Assembly: GCA_023450335.1 (NCBI GenBank)
Contig: JAEXHA010000063.1
Coordinates: 1 to 18,536 of the forward strand
Direction of reading: 5' to 3'
DNA from: Actinomycetes bacterium
GTDB lineage: Bacteria; Actinomycetota; Actinomycetes; Actinomycetales; Microbacteriaceae
Length of the DNA: 18,536 nt
Shown: in pieces, positions 1-7,191 of the stretch
How positions within the stretch are numbered: the stretch's first letter is position 1
How the letters are laid out: each line of letters opens with the position of its first letter
Notes under the pieces: generated by a model
Database searches by the model: none
Told to the model about the DNA's origin: nothing
Seen by the model: the letters and a program-made list of their open reading frames with translations, nothing else
Position numbers and translations under genes: made by a program

Positions 1-280
1 GGTCTTCGCAGCGAACGACCAGATGGCGCTCGGCGCCCTGCGCGCCCTGGCCGAGGCTGGCCGGGGCGTACCCGGCGACGTCAGCGTCGTAGGCTTCGAC
101 GACGTCGCCGACGCCGCTGATTACCACCCGCCGCTGACGACGGTCCGTCAGGACTTCGACGCCCTCGGCGCCGCGGCCGTGACGGCGCTGGTCGCCGCGA
201 TCGGCGGCCGCGACCAGACGAGCGTGGCCCTGGCCCCAGAGCTGGTGGTACGAAACAGTTCGGCACGGGCCTCGCGCTGA
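1..280 (+). CDS. LacI-family transcriptional regulator, C-terminal fragment (cut by window edge)
   Basis: The open frame enters from the left edge (first full codon at base 2) and ends at TGA 278-280. The 92 or so visible residues are the end of a LacI/GalR sugar-binding domain: VFAANDQMALGAL (the D of the ligand-pocket 'NDxxA' motif), then GDVSVVGFDD, then a PPLTTVRQD segment and an L-G-A-A-A-V helix. All of these are in the family's normal order. The DNA-binding head lies outside the window, so its operator preference cannot be read. It converges on the ThuA/galE pair. The perfect palindrome in front of galE differs from the sites near the complete lacI gene at 13105, so this regulator could be the one acting there; that is inference. 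Family assignment is secure, effector unknown. Confidence 0.93.
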   Translation, partial: VFAANDQMALGALRALAEAGRGVPGDVSVVGFDDVADAADYHPPLTTVRQDFDALGAAAVTALVAAIGGRDQTSVALAPELVVRNSSARASR

Positions 281-295
281 ACCGGCTGCGTGGTT

Positions 296-312
296 CGTGC
301 CGTGACAGCACG
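296..312. terminator. Weak hairpin between convergent genes
   Basis: CGTGC (296-300) can pair with GCACG (308-312) around a 7-nt loop, in the 42-bp gap where the LacI fragment and the ThuA-like gene converge. There is no T-run on either side, so only its position supports a bidirectional terminator. An overlapping GCGTG/CACGC pairing is also possible. Confidence 0.2.
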
Positions 313-322
313 CTGATGGCGC

Positions 323-976
323 CTACGCCCGCCCCGCCCAGCGAGCCAGCCGCCGAATGACTTCGCGGTGCGAATCGGACTCGTACGAGCGCGTGTCGTG
401 GCCGAGCCCGTCGTAGGCGACCCTGGCGGTGCCGGCCTCGCGCGTCCAGATCAGGGGATACCGCTGGCCCTCGAAAACGTGATCGGCCAGCACCTCGGAC
501 CGTCCGACCTGCTGCAGTCGGGAGTACCGCTCGTCCGACACTGTGAAGTCCTCGAGCCCGTCGGCCAGCGGGTGCCCGGGCAGAACCCGCACGGACGCGG
601 CGTCTTCATACGGCGGGTGCATCGACACCTGCGGCAGCCAGACGGCGCCGAGCAGTGCCGCCCATTCCGGGTAGCCGCGCAGGCTCGCCGCCGCCGAATG
701 CAGTGCGAGAATCCCGAGGCCCTGAGCCGTGGCATCCACCAGCCCCTGCTGCGACGCGGCGGGAGCCGGGTCGACCGCGTCTGCCCACGGGTCACCGGCG
801 GCGACCACGAGCAGGTCGACGCCGTCCAGCGCGGTCATCGCGTGGTCGACGTCAGGGATGACCTGGACCGTCCAACCGTCGTCGGTGAGGATCTCGGCCA
901 CGCGGGCACCGACCTCGGCGAATGGATGCCACGGGTCGGCATACCGGCCCGTTCCGACGGCGATGAGGGCGCGCAT
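323..976 (-). CDS. ThuA-like domain protein
   Basis: A 217-residue protein with the ThuA (trehalose utilisation A) class-I glutamine-amidotransferase-like fold. It begins MRALIAVGTGRYADPWHPF. The core strand LGILALHSAAASLRGYPEW (about residues 87-105) carries H93 where the fold has its nucleophile-elbow region; there is no Cys there, as is usual in ThuA. HPPYED, GHPLADGL, SDERYS and a late LGHDTRSYES segment match the family layout. The start is the ATG at 976, because the galE stop lies 1 nt upstream (TGACATG); the frame stays open further upstream but would run through galE. ThuA-like proteins are linked to 3-keto-disaccharide metabolism together with Gfo/Idh oxidoreductases; two such oxidoreductases lie in this window. 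Fold confident, substrate unknown. Confidence 0.85.
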   Translation of the reverse strand: MRALIAVGTGRYADPWHPFAEVGARVAEILTDDGWTVQVIPDVDHAMTALDGVDLLVVAAGDPWADAVDPAPAASQQGLVDATAQGLGILALHSAAASLRGYPEWAALLGAVWLPQVSMHPPYEDAASVRVLPGHPLADGLEDFTVSDERYSRLQQVGRSEVLADHVFEGQRYPLIWTREAGTARVAYDGLGHDTRSYESDSHREVIRRLARWAGRA

Positions 977-977
977 G

Positions 978-1955
978 TCAGCTCGCCGCTCGGCGCGCTT
1001 CCCATCCCGAACGCACCATCTCGTCGACCGAGAAGCGGTTCCGCCAGTCCAGGTCGCGGGCGGCCAGCTCGCCGGTGGCGACGATGCGGTCGGGGTCGCC
1101 AGGCCGACGCGGCGAGATCTCGGGGGTGAAGTCGATGCCGGTGACGCGTGCCATGGCATCCATGATCTGCTTCACGCTCAGCCCGTTCTGCGAGCCGAGG
1201 TTGTAGGCCGGCTCGATCGCAGCGCCCGAGGCGAGGCGCTGCGCGGCCACGACATGCGCGGCGGCGATGTCGCCCACGTGCACGTAGTCGCGGACGTTCG
1301 TGCCGTCTTCGGTGTCGTAGTCGTCGCCGAAGATCTTCGGCGTGCGCCCGTCGATGAGCGCCTCGAACACGAGCGGGAACAGGTTGTGCGGGCTCGTGTC
1401 GTAGACGGCCGGGTCCGAGGACCCGACGACGTTGAAGTAGCGCAGCGACGTGTGCCGCAACGGAGCGTCGGTGTCGGCGGTGGCGACGGCCTGGTCGCGG
1501 ATCAGCCACTCGCCGATGAGCTTCGACTCGCCGTAGGGCGAGGCCGGGCGCTTCGGCAGGTCTTCGGTGACCAGCGGCACGTCGGGGGTGCCGTACACGG
1601 CGGCCGACGACGAGAACACGATGTTCGCGACGCCCGCCTCGGCCATCGCCTCGAGCACCACGCGAATGCCCTCGACATTCTGCGCGTACGTGTGCAGCGG
1701 GCGCTGCACCGAGACGCCCGCGTACTTGTAGCCGGCGACGTGGATGACGCCCGTCACGCCGTGGTCGCGCAGTGTGCGGGTGACCAGTTCGCGATCGAGG
1801 ATCGTGCCCTGCACGAACGGGATGCCGGTGGGCACGAACTCCGCGTGACCGCTCGACAGATCGTCGATGACCACCGGGTCGATGCCGGCGTTCGCGAGGG
1901 CGCGGACGATGTGCGCGCCGATGTATCCCGCGCCTCCTGTGACCAACCAGCTCAT
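978..1955 (-). CDS. galE: UDP-glucose 4-epimerase
   Basis: A 325-residue extended SDR that interconverts UDP-galactose and UDP-glucose (Leloir pathway, cytosol, tightly bound NAD). Visible motifs: TGGAGYIGAH Rossmann loop (6-15), HVAGYKYAGVSVQRPL (72-87), FSSSAAVYGTP (114-124) with S117, catalytic Y141 and K145 in PYGESK, LRYFNVVGS, and GTNVRDYVHVGDIAAAH near residue 220. Length is typical for GalE (about 325-340). The ATG at 1955 follows a strong GGAGGAG Shine-Dalgarno. It lies 46 bp downstream of the broken GH35 gene but has its own -10-like TAGCAT and a perfect operator-like palindrome, so it may be transcribed separately. It is coupled to the ThuA-like gene. Next to beta-galactosidase-type enzymes, a role in galactose use is natural. 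Confidence 0.93.
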   Translation of the reverse strand: MSWLVTGGAGYIGAHIVRALANAGIDPVVIDDLSSGHAEFVPTGIPFVQGTILDRELVTRTLRDHGVTGVIHVAGYKYAGVSVQRPLHTYAQNVEGIRVVLEAMAEAGVANIVFSSSAAVYGTPDVPLVTEDLPKRPASPYGESKLIGEWLIRDQAVATADTDAPLRHTSLRYFNVVGSSDPAVYDTSPHNLFPLVFEALIDGRTPKIFGDDYDTEDGTNVRDYVHVGDIAAAHVVAAQRLASGAAIEPAYNLGSQNGLSVKQIMDAMARVTGIDFTPEISPRRPGDPDRIVATGELAARDLDWRNRFSVDEMVRSGWEARRAAS

Positions 1956-1972
1956 GCCGCTCCTCCGTCGCG

Positions 1973-1986
1973 TGTTGACGTCAACA
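1973..1986. promoter_or_regulatory. Perfect 14-bp palindrome, LacI-type operator candidate before galE
   Basis: TGTTGACGTCAACA is a perfect inverted repeat with a central CG, the usual geometry of LacI-family operators. It lies 18-31 nt upstream of the galE ATG. On the minus strand it starts right after a -10-like TAGCAT (1991-1986), so it would cover the transcription start and act as a repressor site. Its half-site TGTTGAC differs from the GAAAAC-type half-sites elsewhere in the window. No convincing -35 box is seen. Confidence 0.65.
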
Positions 1987-2001
1987 TGCTATCGCACCCG
2001 G

Positions 2002-4274
2002 TCAGTGTGCGACCGCCTGCCACGGTCCGCGGGCCCGCACCTGCACGCCGCCGAGGGTGAGCAGGTCTGCATCTGTGCGGGTCAAGCGCTCGGCGGCTGC
2101 GGCCGGCAGGGTGATGGTCGACGTGGATGCCAGGGGCAGCACGTGCAGCGTCACCTCCGAGTCCGCGGTGACGCCGGCGTCGACGAGCGAAACCGACCAG
2201 CGGGTACCGTCCCAGAACCGGTCGTCGACCGGACGGCCGTCCACCCGCAGCTGTGCGACGTCGCCGGCCCAGTCGATGTCGAGCACCGCGTCCTGCGCGG
2301 AGTCGGCCGCCCAGTCCGGCAGCGGCAGTGCGTACACCGCCGCGGCGCGATCGATGACGTCCCCGCCGGGCGCGCTGTGCCGTGCACCCGCGAACCCGTA
2401 ATCCGCCGGTGCCGGGTCGGCTCGTCGCTCCACGATCGGAGCGATCTGTGCGTGCGGGGGCGTCGGGCCGGCTGGTACGACGCCGATCCAGGCGCGTGTC
2501 GCCGGATCGTACGTCGACACCGGTTCGCCGGCCGGGCCCGCACGACGCCGTCGCCGCCCCAGACCAGCTCGCCCGCGCTCAGCAGCAGACGCCGGGCACC
2601 GGCATCCCCGTCCTGCACCCACACCGGCGCGTCAGCCGGCAGCACGAGCACGTCGACGCTGCCGAGTCGTGTCGGTGCGAGGCCGGGCGTGAGAGCGTGC
2701 ACCGTGCCGTCGACCGAGATCTCGGGGTCGATGCCGGCGGTCGCGATCAGCACCAGCGTCGGCACCGGGTCGGTGGCCGTCGCCGCACGACCGGGCGCCG
2801 GCAGCATGGTGAGCGCCGACGCGGTCGCCCAGTCGACGCGCGACCCGCCCAGAGCCAGGCCGATCGGCCAGCGGGCGAGGGTGCCGGCGGGTACGGTGAC
2901 CGGCCGGGGCGGGAAGGTCACGGCCCCGGCATCCATCTCGACGCGCAGCTGCACTCCCGGAACGTCGGCGACCTGCTCGTGCGGCTGATGGTGCGAGATG
3001 ATCGCGAAGCCCGAGGCGCCATCGGCGCGCAGCGCCCAGCGCAGAGTCTCGCGGTCGTCGAGGCCGGTCGGACCCTCGTCGGGCAGTGACGAGGTCATCT
3101 CGCCCAGCAGGTCGCCGAACGCGGAGAGGAAGGCGTGCTGCTCGCGCATCGGCGCCGCGGACGCCGCCAGGTCGCCGGACTGCCCGATCGGGGCGTGGAA
3201 GTCGTAGCCCAGCTCGGGCATGTCGTTGGGGTACCCGGTCGCCTGCGACTCCTGCATCGCGGGGGCGGGGTTCGTGCCGCCCACGTACATGAAGTAGCCC
3301 TGCCATGCCGAGCCGTTGCCGATCTTCACGTGTGCGAGTGCGGCGACGTCGCGGCCGGTCAGCACCGGGCGACGGTGGTAGGCGGTCGCCATGCCGCTGC
3401 CCAGCTCGCAGGTCGCCGGCGGAAAGCCGTGCAGGTCGGCGGCGGCGCTGGCCACGATGCCGGCATCGGCGAACCCTTGGGTGGCGCGCACGTCGGCGCC
3501 GACACCCGGGTCGTCCCAGTCGTGCGAGGGGAAGAAGTGTGCGCGGAAGGTGGGATGCCACGGCTCGCCCGGGTCGACCCAGAAGCCGTCGGCGTAGCCG
3601 CCGAACAGCGGGAAGACCTCGCCGTCGGGCAGTTCGGCCCCTCCCCACCCGGTGGCGGTCCACAGCGGCGCGGCGATGCCCGCCTCACGGGCCAGACGCT
3701 TGAGGGTGACGAGGTGCTCCGGCCGGTCGTACAGCTCGTTCTCCAGCTGCACGGCGATGACCGGCCCGCCCGGCTGTGCACGGCCGTCGAGTGCTTCGGC
3801 GAGCTGGCCGAACCATTCGCGCACGAGCGCGAGGTAGTGCGGATCGTCGCTGCGATGCTCGACGTCGGCCTGCTGCACCCAGTCGGGGAATCCGCCGTTG
3901 CGCGCCTCGCCGTGCACCCACGGGCCGATGCGGAGCGCCACGTCGAGTCCCGCCGCCGCGCACTCGTCGAGGAACGCGCCGACGTCGAGGTTGCCGTCGA
4001 AATGCGCGACGCCGCGGGCCGGGCTGTGGTGCAACCAGAACACGTAGGTCGACGCGACGGTGATGCCGCCGGCCTTCAGCTGCTGCAGCCGCTCGCGCCA
4101 TCGATCGCGTGGCAGCCGGCTGTAGTGCAGCTCGCCCGAGGCGGGCACCCACGGCACGCCGTCACGCAGCACGGCGCGGTCGGTGCCGGTGAGGCCGCGC
4201 GCGGCCTCACCGGCGGTGGGCATGGGGGTGGGTGCGGCGGGGTGGGCCCAGCCGCGGTGTCGTACGGTCAGCAT
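2002..4274 (-). pseudogene. GH35-type glycoside hydrolase (divergent beta-galactosidase), frame disrupted
   Basis: The first ~580 codons from ATG 4274 and the last ~180 codons ending at TGA 2002 lie in two frames, offset as if one nucleotide were missing near 2528-2541 in a GC-only stretch. Restoring one base gives about 757 residues. The N-terminal part is a GH35 TIM barrel: SGELHYSRLPRDRW (46-59), GPWVHGEARNGGFP (117-130), acid/base E180 in VQLENEL, and probable nucleophile E290 in TCELGSGM. The last is a variant seen in a subgroup of GH35 rather than the MEFW type. The downstream frame supplies a beta-domain ending (DRFWDGTRWSVSLVDAG). Read literally, translation continues out of frame to 2151. 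The start overlaps the serine hydrolase stop (TGATG). It is either a sequencing/assembly error or a genuine pseudogene; the intact catalytic motifs argue for recent damage or error. Confidence 0.8.
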
Positions 4275-5242
4275 CAGCGGCCGCTCACAATCGCGTTGTC
4301 GAGTTCGTCGATGTCGACCCCGTCGCGCAATGCCCGGTTGGTCAGCAGCACCCAGGCTACGCCCGCGGTCGGATGCACCCAGAACTCGGTGCCCGACCAG
4401 CCGGCGTGCCCGTACACGTCGCGGTCGATGAGGCCGGGGGCGCGGCTGCGCAGGTTCCAGGTGAAACCCCAGTCCTGCCCGCGTTCGGCCGGGTACGGCT
4501 CGAGCCGCGGGATGTCGCCGGTCAGCGGCCTGCGCATCATGGCGAGCGTCGCCGGGTGCAGGATGCCGGTGTCGTCACCGGCGCCGATGCGCAGCAGCGC
4601 GGTGCCCAGCCGCAGCAGGTCGTCGGCACGGCCGGCCAGGCCGGCACCGGGATTGCGCTGCGCGGCGAAGCCGGTCATGTCGACGCCGGCGGTGGCCGCG
4701 TCGACGATCGGGTGGACGTCTGTGAGGTCGAGACTGAGGCCTTCGGCGCCGACCTCGGCCGCCCACGTGGCGACCTCGGCATCCCAGGTCGTGCCGGTGG
4801 CGTGCTCGATGAGCGCGGCGATGCCCGTGAACCCGATCGTCGAGTACCGCGAGGCGGACCCGGCGCCGAAGTCACGCCCGGCGGTGACCAGGGCGTCGGT
4901 CAGCGGGGTCGCCGTGTCGAGCGCGGGCTCCGGAATGCCGGATGTATGACTGGCGAGGTGCCGCAGACGCACGGTGTCGTCGCGGCCGGCGCCGAAGCCG
5001 GGCACCGCGGCCGACAGGGGCGTGTCGAGGGTGAGCAGGCCGCGCTCGATCGCCCGGGCGGCGGCGATGCCCACGAGGGGCTTGGTGATCGAGAACAGCG
5101 CGTATCGGTCGTCGGTGTGCGCGCCGCCGAACGCGTCGAGGGCGACGGTGCCGTCGGCGGTCGCGATGCCGAGCACGGCGGTGGGGAGCCGCTGTGCGGC
5201 GACGTGCCGGCGCACCCAGTCGAACGCGGCGGCGTAGGCCAT
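4274..5242 (-). CDS. Serine hydrolase, class-C beta-lactamase fold
   Basis: A 322-residue cytosolic-looking protein with no signal peptide. It is a member of the beta-lactamase/transpeptidase-like family, which includes esterases, D-aminopeptidases and carboxypeptidases. Visible motifs: nucleophile S51 and K54 in FSITKPLVG (SxxK), LRHLASHTSGIPE (93-105), a Y-S-T motif at 133-135 in place of the usual YxN, and HAGWSG (279-284) in the HxG position. The ATG at 5242 is chosen because the frame upstream is the antisense shadow of the GH35 gene. The GH35 stop and this start share a base (TGATG), and the same junction joins it to the next gene. Sandwiched between two glycosidases, a deacylase/esterase role on a substituted glycan is plausible, but the motif gives no substrate. 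Confidence 0.88.
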   Translation of the reverse strand: MAYAAAFDWVRRHVAAQRLPTAVLGIATADGTVALDAFGGAHTDDRYALFSITKPLVGIAAARAIERGLLTLDTPLSAAVPGFGAGRDDTVRLRHLASHTSGIPEPALDTATPLTDALVTAGRDFGAGSASRYSTIGFTGIAALIEHATGTTWDAEVATWAAEVGAEGLSLDLTDVHPIVDAATAGVDMTGFAAQRNPGAGLAGRADDLLRLGTALLRIGAGDDTGILHPATLAMMRRPLTGDIPRLEPYPAERGQDWGFTWNLRSRAPGLIDRDVYGHAGWSGTEFWVHPTAGVAWVLLTNRALRDGVDIDELDNAIVSGR

Positions 5243-7002
5243 CACTCCACCTCGTGGCCGAGGTCGGGGCGTGCGACGAACCGGGCGGTGGCGTCGGTCA
5301 CGGCCTCGAGTTCGACGATGACGATGTGGTTCTCGCCGGCGCGGGTCACCGGGCCGGGCACGTAGAGGGTGCGCTGGGGCCCGCGGCGCCAGTACCGGCC
5401 GAGGAAGAACCCGTTGACCCAGGCGTACCCCTTGCCCCACCCGCGCGTGTCGAGGAAGAGGTCGGCCGGCTCGTCGAGGGTGAAGTTCGCGCGCAGCCCG
5501 ACGGGGCCGGCTGCCCGGCCGTTCGCGATCACGTCGGCGGATGCCGGCGCATCGGTCACCGCCTGCCCGAGCGCGGACACATCGATCGTGCGCACGTGCC
5601 AGGGGCCGGCGACCGGCTCGCCGTCGATGCGCGGCGTGCCGATGATGCCCTTGGCCTCGCCGATCTTGGTGTCGTAGTTGACGCGGCCGGTCTCCTCGAC
5701 GCGCAGGCGCACGTCGGTGCCGGCCGGCAGGACGAGGCTGTCGTCGCCGATCGTGCGCTGGATGATGCCGACCGGCTGCCGGTCGCGGGCGATCCAGGCA
5801 TAGTCGCGGATCTCGGCGTCGAGCACGGCCGGAGTGTTGCGGGGCGTGGATGCTGTGTACTCCACGAGCGCGATGTCCGAGCCGAGGTCGTCCATCGTCG
5901 GCGGCGCGTCGAACACGCCCCGATCGGTGGCGACGAGCTCGAGCGGGTCGGCAACGGCCTCGAAGGTCGCGGTGAGGGTGGGCGCCTCGACCGGGGTGGG
6001 CAGCGGCTCGTCGGGCACCGGGGCGTGCTTGGCGATGACCTCGCGGAACGCGTGGAACTTGTCGGTCAGGTCGCCGGACTCGCTGATGGGGGAGTCGTAG
6101 TCGTAGCTGGTGACCAGCGGCAGGTATCGACCCGAGTCGTTGGCGCCGGCGGTGAGTCCGAAGTTCGTGCCGCCGTGGACCATGTAGATGTTGACCGAGG
6201 CGCCGGCGGCCAGCAGCCGGTCGAGGTCGGCGGCGCTGTCGGCGAAGGTCGTGGTGTGGTGCTTCTCGCCCCAGTGGTCGAACCAGCCGCACCAGAACTC
6301 CATGCACATGAGCGGGCCGGTGGGCTGGTGTTCGCGCAGGACGGCGAGGCGTTCGGCGATCCTGCCGCCGAACGAGCCCGTCTTGTGCAGCGCGGGGTGT
6401 GCGCCGCCAGTGAGCATGTGGGGGATCGGCTGGTCGACCTGGGTGAGCGGCACGGTGATGCCGGCCTCGCGGGTCACGGTGACGAGATGGTCGAGGTAGT
6501 CCTTGTCGGCGCCGTATGCGCCGTACTCGTTCTCGATCTGCACGAGGATGACGCTGCCGCCGCGGTCGATCTGCCGCGGGGCGATGATCGCGTTGACCTT
6601 CTCGAGGTAGGCGGTGACGTCGGCGAGGTAGCGCGGGTCGGCGCTGCGCAGCTTCATCGTCTTGTCGGCGGTGAGCCAGGTGGGCAGGCCCCCGTTGTGC
6701 CACTCGGCGCAGATGTAGGGGCCCGGGCGGACGATGGCGTGCAGGCCCTCTTCGGCGATGATGTCGAGGAAACGGCCGAGGTCCACGTCGCCGTCTTGCC
6801 GCCACTGGCCCTTCACCGGTTCGTGCGCGTTCCACGCGACATAGGTCTCGATCGCGTTCAGGCCCATGAGGCGCGCCTTGCGGATGCGGTCGCGCCACAG
6901 GTCGGGGTGCACGCGGGGGTAGTGCATGGCGCCGGAGATGATCTGATGCGGCTGGCCGTCGAGCAGGAAGTCGGTCTCGCCGATGAGAAAGCGGGATGTC
7001 AC
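5242..7002 (-). CDS. GH35 beta-galactosidase
   Basis: A 586-residue glycoside hydrolase family 35 enzyme, cleaving terminal beta-galactosides with retention. TIM-barrel signature in order: ISGAMHYPRVHPDLW (22-36), YVAWNAHEP (54-62), RPGPYICAEWHNGGLP (92-107), acid/base E159 in VQIENEYGAYG, nucleophile E235 in LMCMEFWCGWFDHWG, and GGTNFG. The C-terminal part has the family's galactose-binding-like beta domains, ending with GWGKGYAWVNGFFLGRYW and a final PGP-containing strand. No signal peptide is seen, so it probably acts inside the cell on imported oligosaccharides. The start is GTG at 7002, preceded by GGTGAGG. It is first in the GH35-serine hydrolase-GH35 block. A LacI-type half-palindrome lies 22-35 nt upstream. 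The exact natural galactoside is not evident. Confidence 0.93.
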   Translation of the reverse strand: MTSRFLIGETDFLLDGQPHQIISGAMHYPRVHPDLWRDRIRKARLMGLNAIETYVAWNAHEPVKGQWRQDGDVDLGRFLDIIAEEGLHAIVRPGPYICAEWHNGGLPTWLTADKTMKLRSADPRYLADVTAYLEKVNAIIAPRQIDRGGSVILVQIENEYGAYGADKDYLDHLVTVTREAGITVPLTQVDQPIPHMLTGGAHPALHKTGSFGGRIAERLAVLREHQPTGPLMCMEFWCGWFDHWGEKHHTTTFADSAADLDRLLAAGASVNIYMVHGGTNFGLTAGANDSGRYLPLVTSYDYDSPISESGDLTDKFHAFREVIAKHAPVPDEPLPTPVEAPTLTATFEAVADPLELVATDRGVFDAPPTMDDLGSDIALVEYTASTPRNTPAVLDAEIRDYAWIARDRQPVGIIQRTIGDDSLVLPAGTDVRLRVEETGRVNYDTKIGEAKGIIGTPRIDGEPVAGPWHVRTIDVSALGQAVTDAPASADVIANGRAAGPVGLRANFTLDEPADLFLDTRGWGKGYAWVNGFFLGRYWRRGPQRTLYVPGPVTRAGENHIVIVELEAVTDATARFVARPDLGHEVE

Positions 7003-7023
7003 GCCCTCACCCTATCCGGTCCC

Positions 7024-7037
7024 GGCAAGCGTTTTCC
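7024..7037. promoter_or_regulatory. Degenerate LacI-type operator before the GH35 block
   Basis: GGCAAGCGTTTTCC is CG-centred, with 5 of 7 half-site positions symmetric. It resembles the sites at 12979-12992 and 14145-14158 (shared core AARCGTTTT on the plus strand). It lies just upstream of the GTG start of the GH35 gene. A TAGGGT -10-like element lies between operator and start, which would imply a very short or absent leader. Confidence 0.5.
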
Positions 7038-7073
7038 CTGTCGACGAGCGCGCAGGTTCCCTGTCGGCGGGCG
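7034..7073. repeat. Two 17-bp direct repeats upstream of GH35
   Basis: TTCCCTGTCGACGAGCG at 7034-7050 recurs as TTCCCTGTCGGCGGGCG at 7057-7073. There are two mismatches and the period is 23 bp, about two helical turns. The first copy overlaps the operator-like site. This could be a second regulator's binding pair or an old duplication. Confidence 0.6.
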
Positions 7074-7152
7074 GTAGCCGGCGGCCGAGGCGCTGCGCGA
7101 CGAAACTGATCGAGTCGGCGTCTCGCGCAGGGCTCGGCTGGATTGTGCCCGG

Positions 7153-7168
7153 TCGGTCGTCAGACCGA
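7153..7168 (-). terminator. Hairpin downstream of the central operon
   Basis: TCGGTC/GACCGA forms a perfect 6-bp stem with a GTCA loop, 24-39 nt after the stop of the semialdehyde dehydrogenase gene. No T-tract follows on the minus strand, so an intrinsic terminator is only suggested. Its position would separate the central operon from the GH35 block. Confidence 0.35.
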
Positions 7169-7191
7169 AGCAGCCAGTCGAGGGGCCGGCC

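Noticed and set aside
729..2060. Long plus-strand open frame opposite galE and the ThuA-like gene
   Set aside because: It is antisense to two well-supported genes, its Arg/Val/Asp-rich composition is typical of a reverse-strand shadow in high-GC DNA, and no family motif is visible.
2525..2560. Programmed -1 ribosomal frameshift in the second GH35 gene
   Set aside because: GGGCCC is present, but in the wrong phase for an X-XXY-YYZ slip site, so damage or sequencing error is simpler.
5243..6898. N-terminal extension of the serine hydrolase reaching far into the GH35 gene
   Set aside because: The extension is Arg/Pro-rich out-of-frame translation of the GH35 gene; the ATG at 5242, coupled by TGATG, begins the recognisable domain.
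3135..7077. Long plus-strand open frames opposite the GH35/serine hydrolase block
   Set aside because: They are mirror frames of genes with catalytic motifs; absence of stops is expected at this G+C content.
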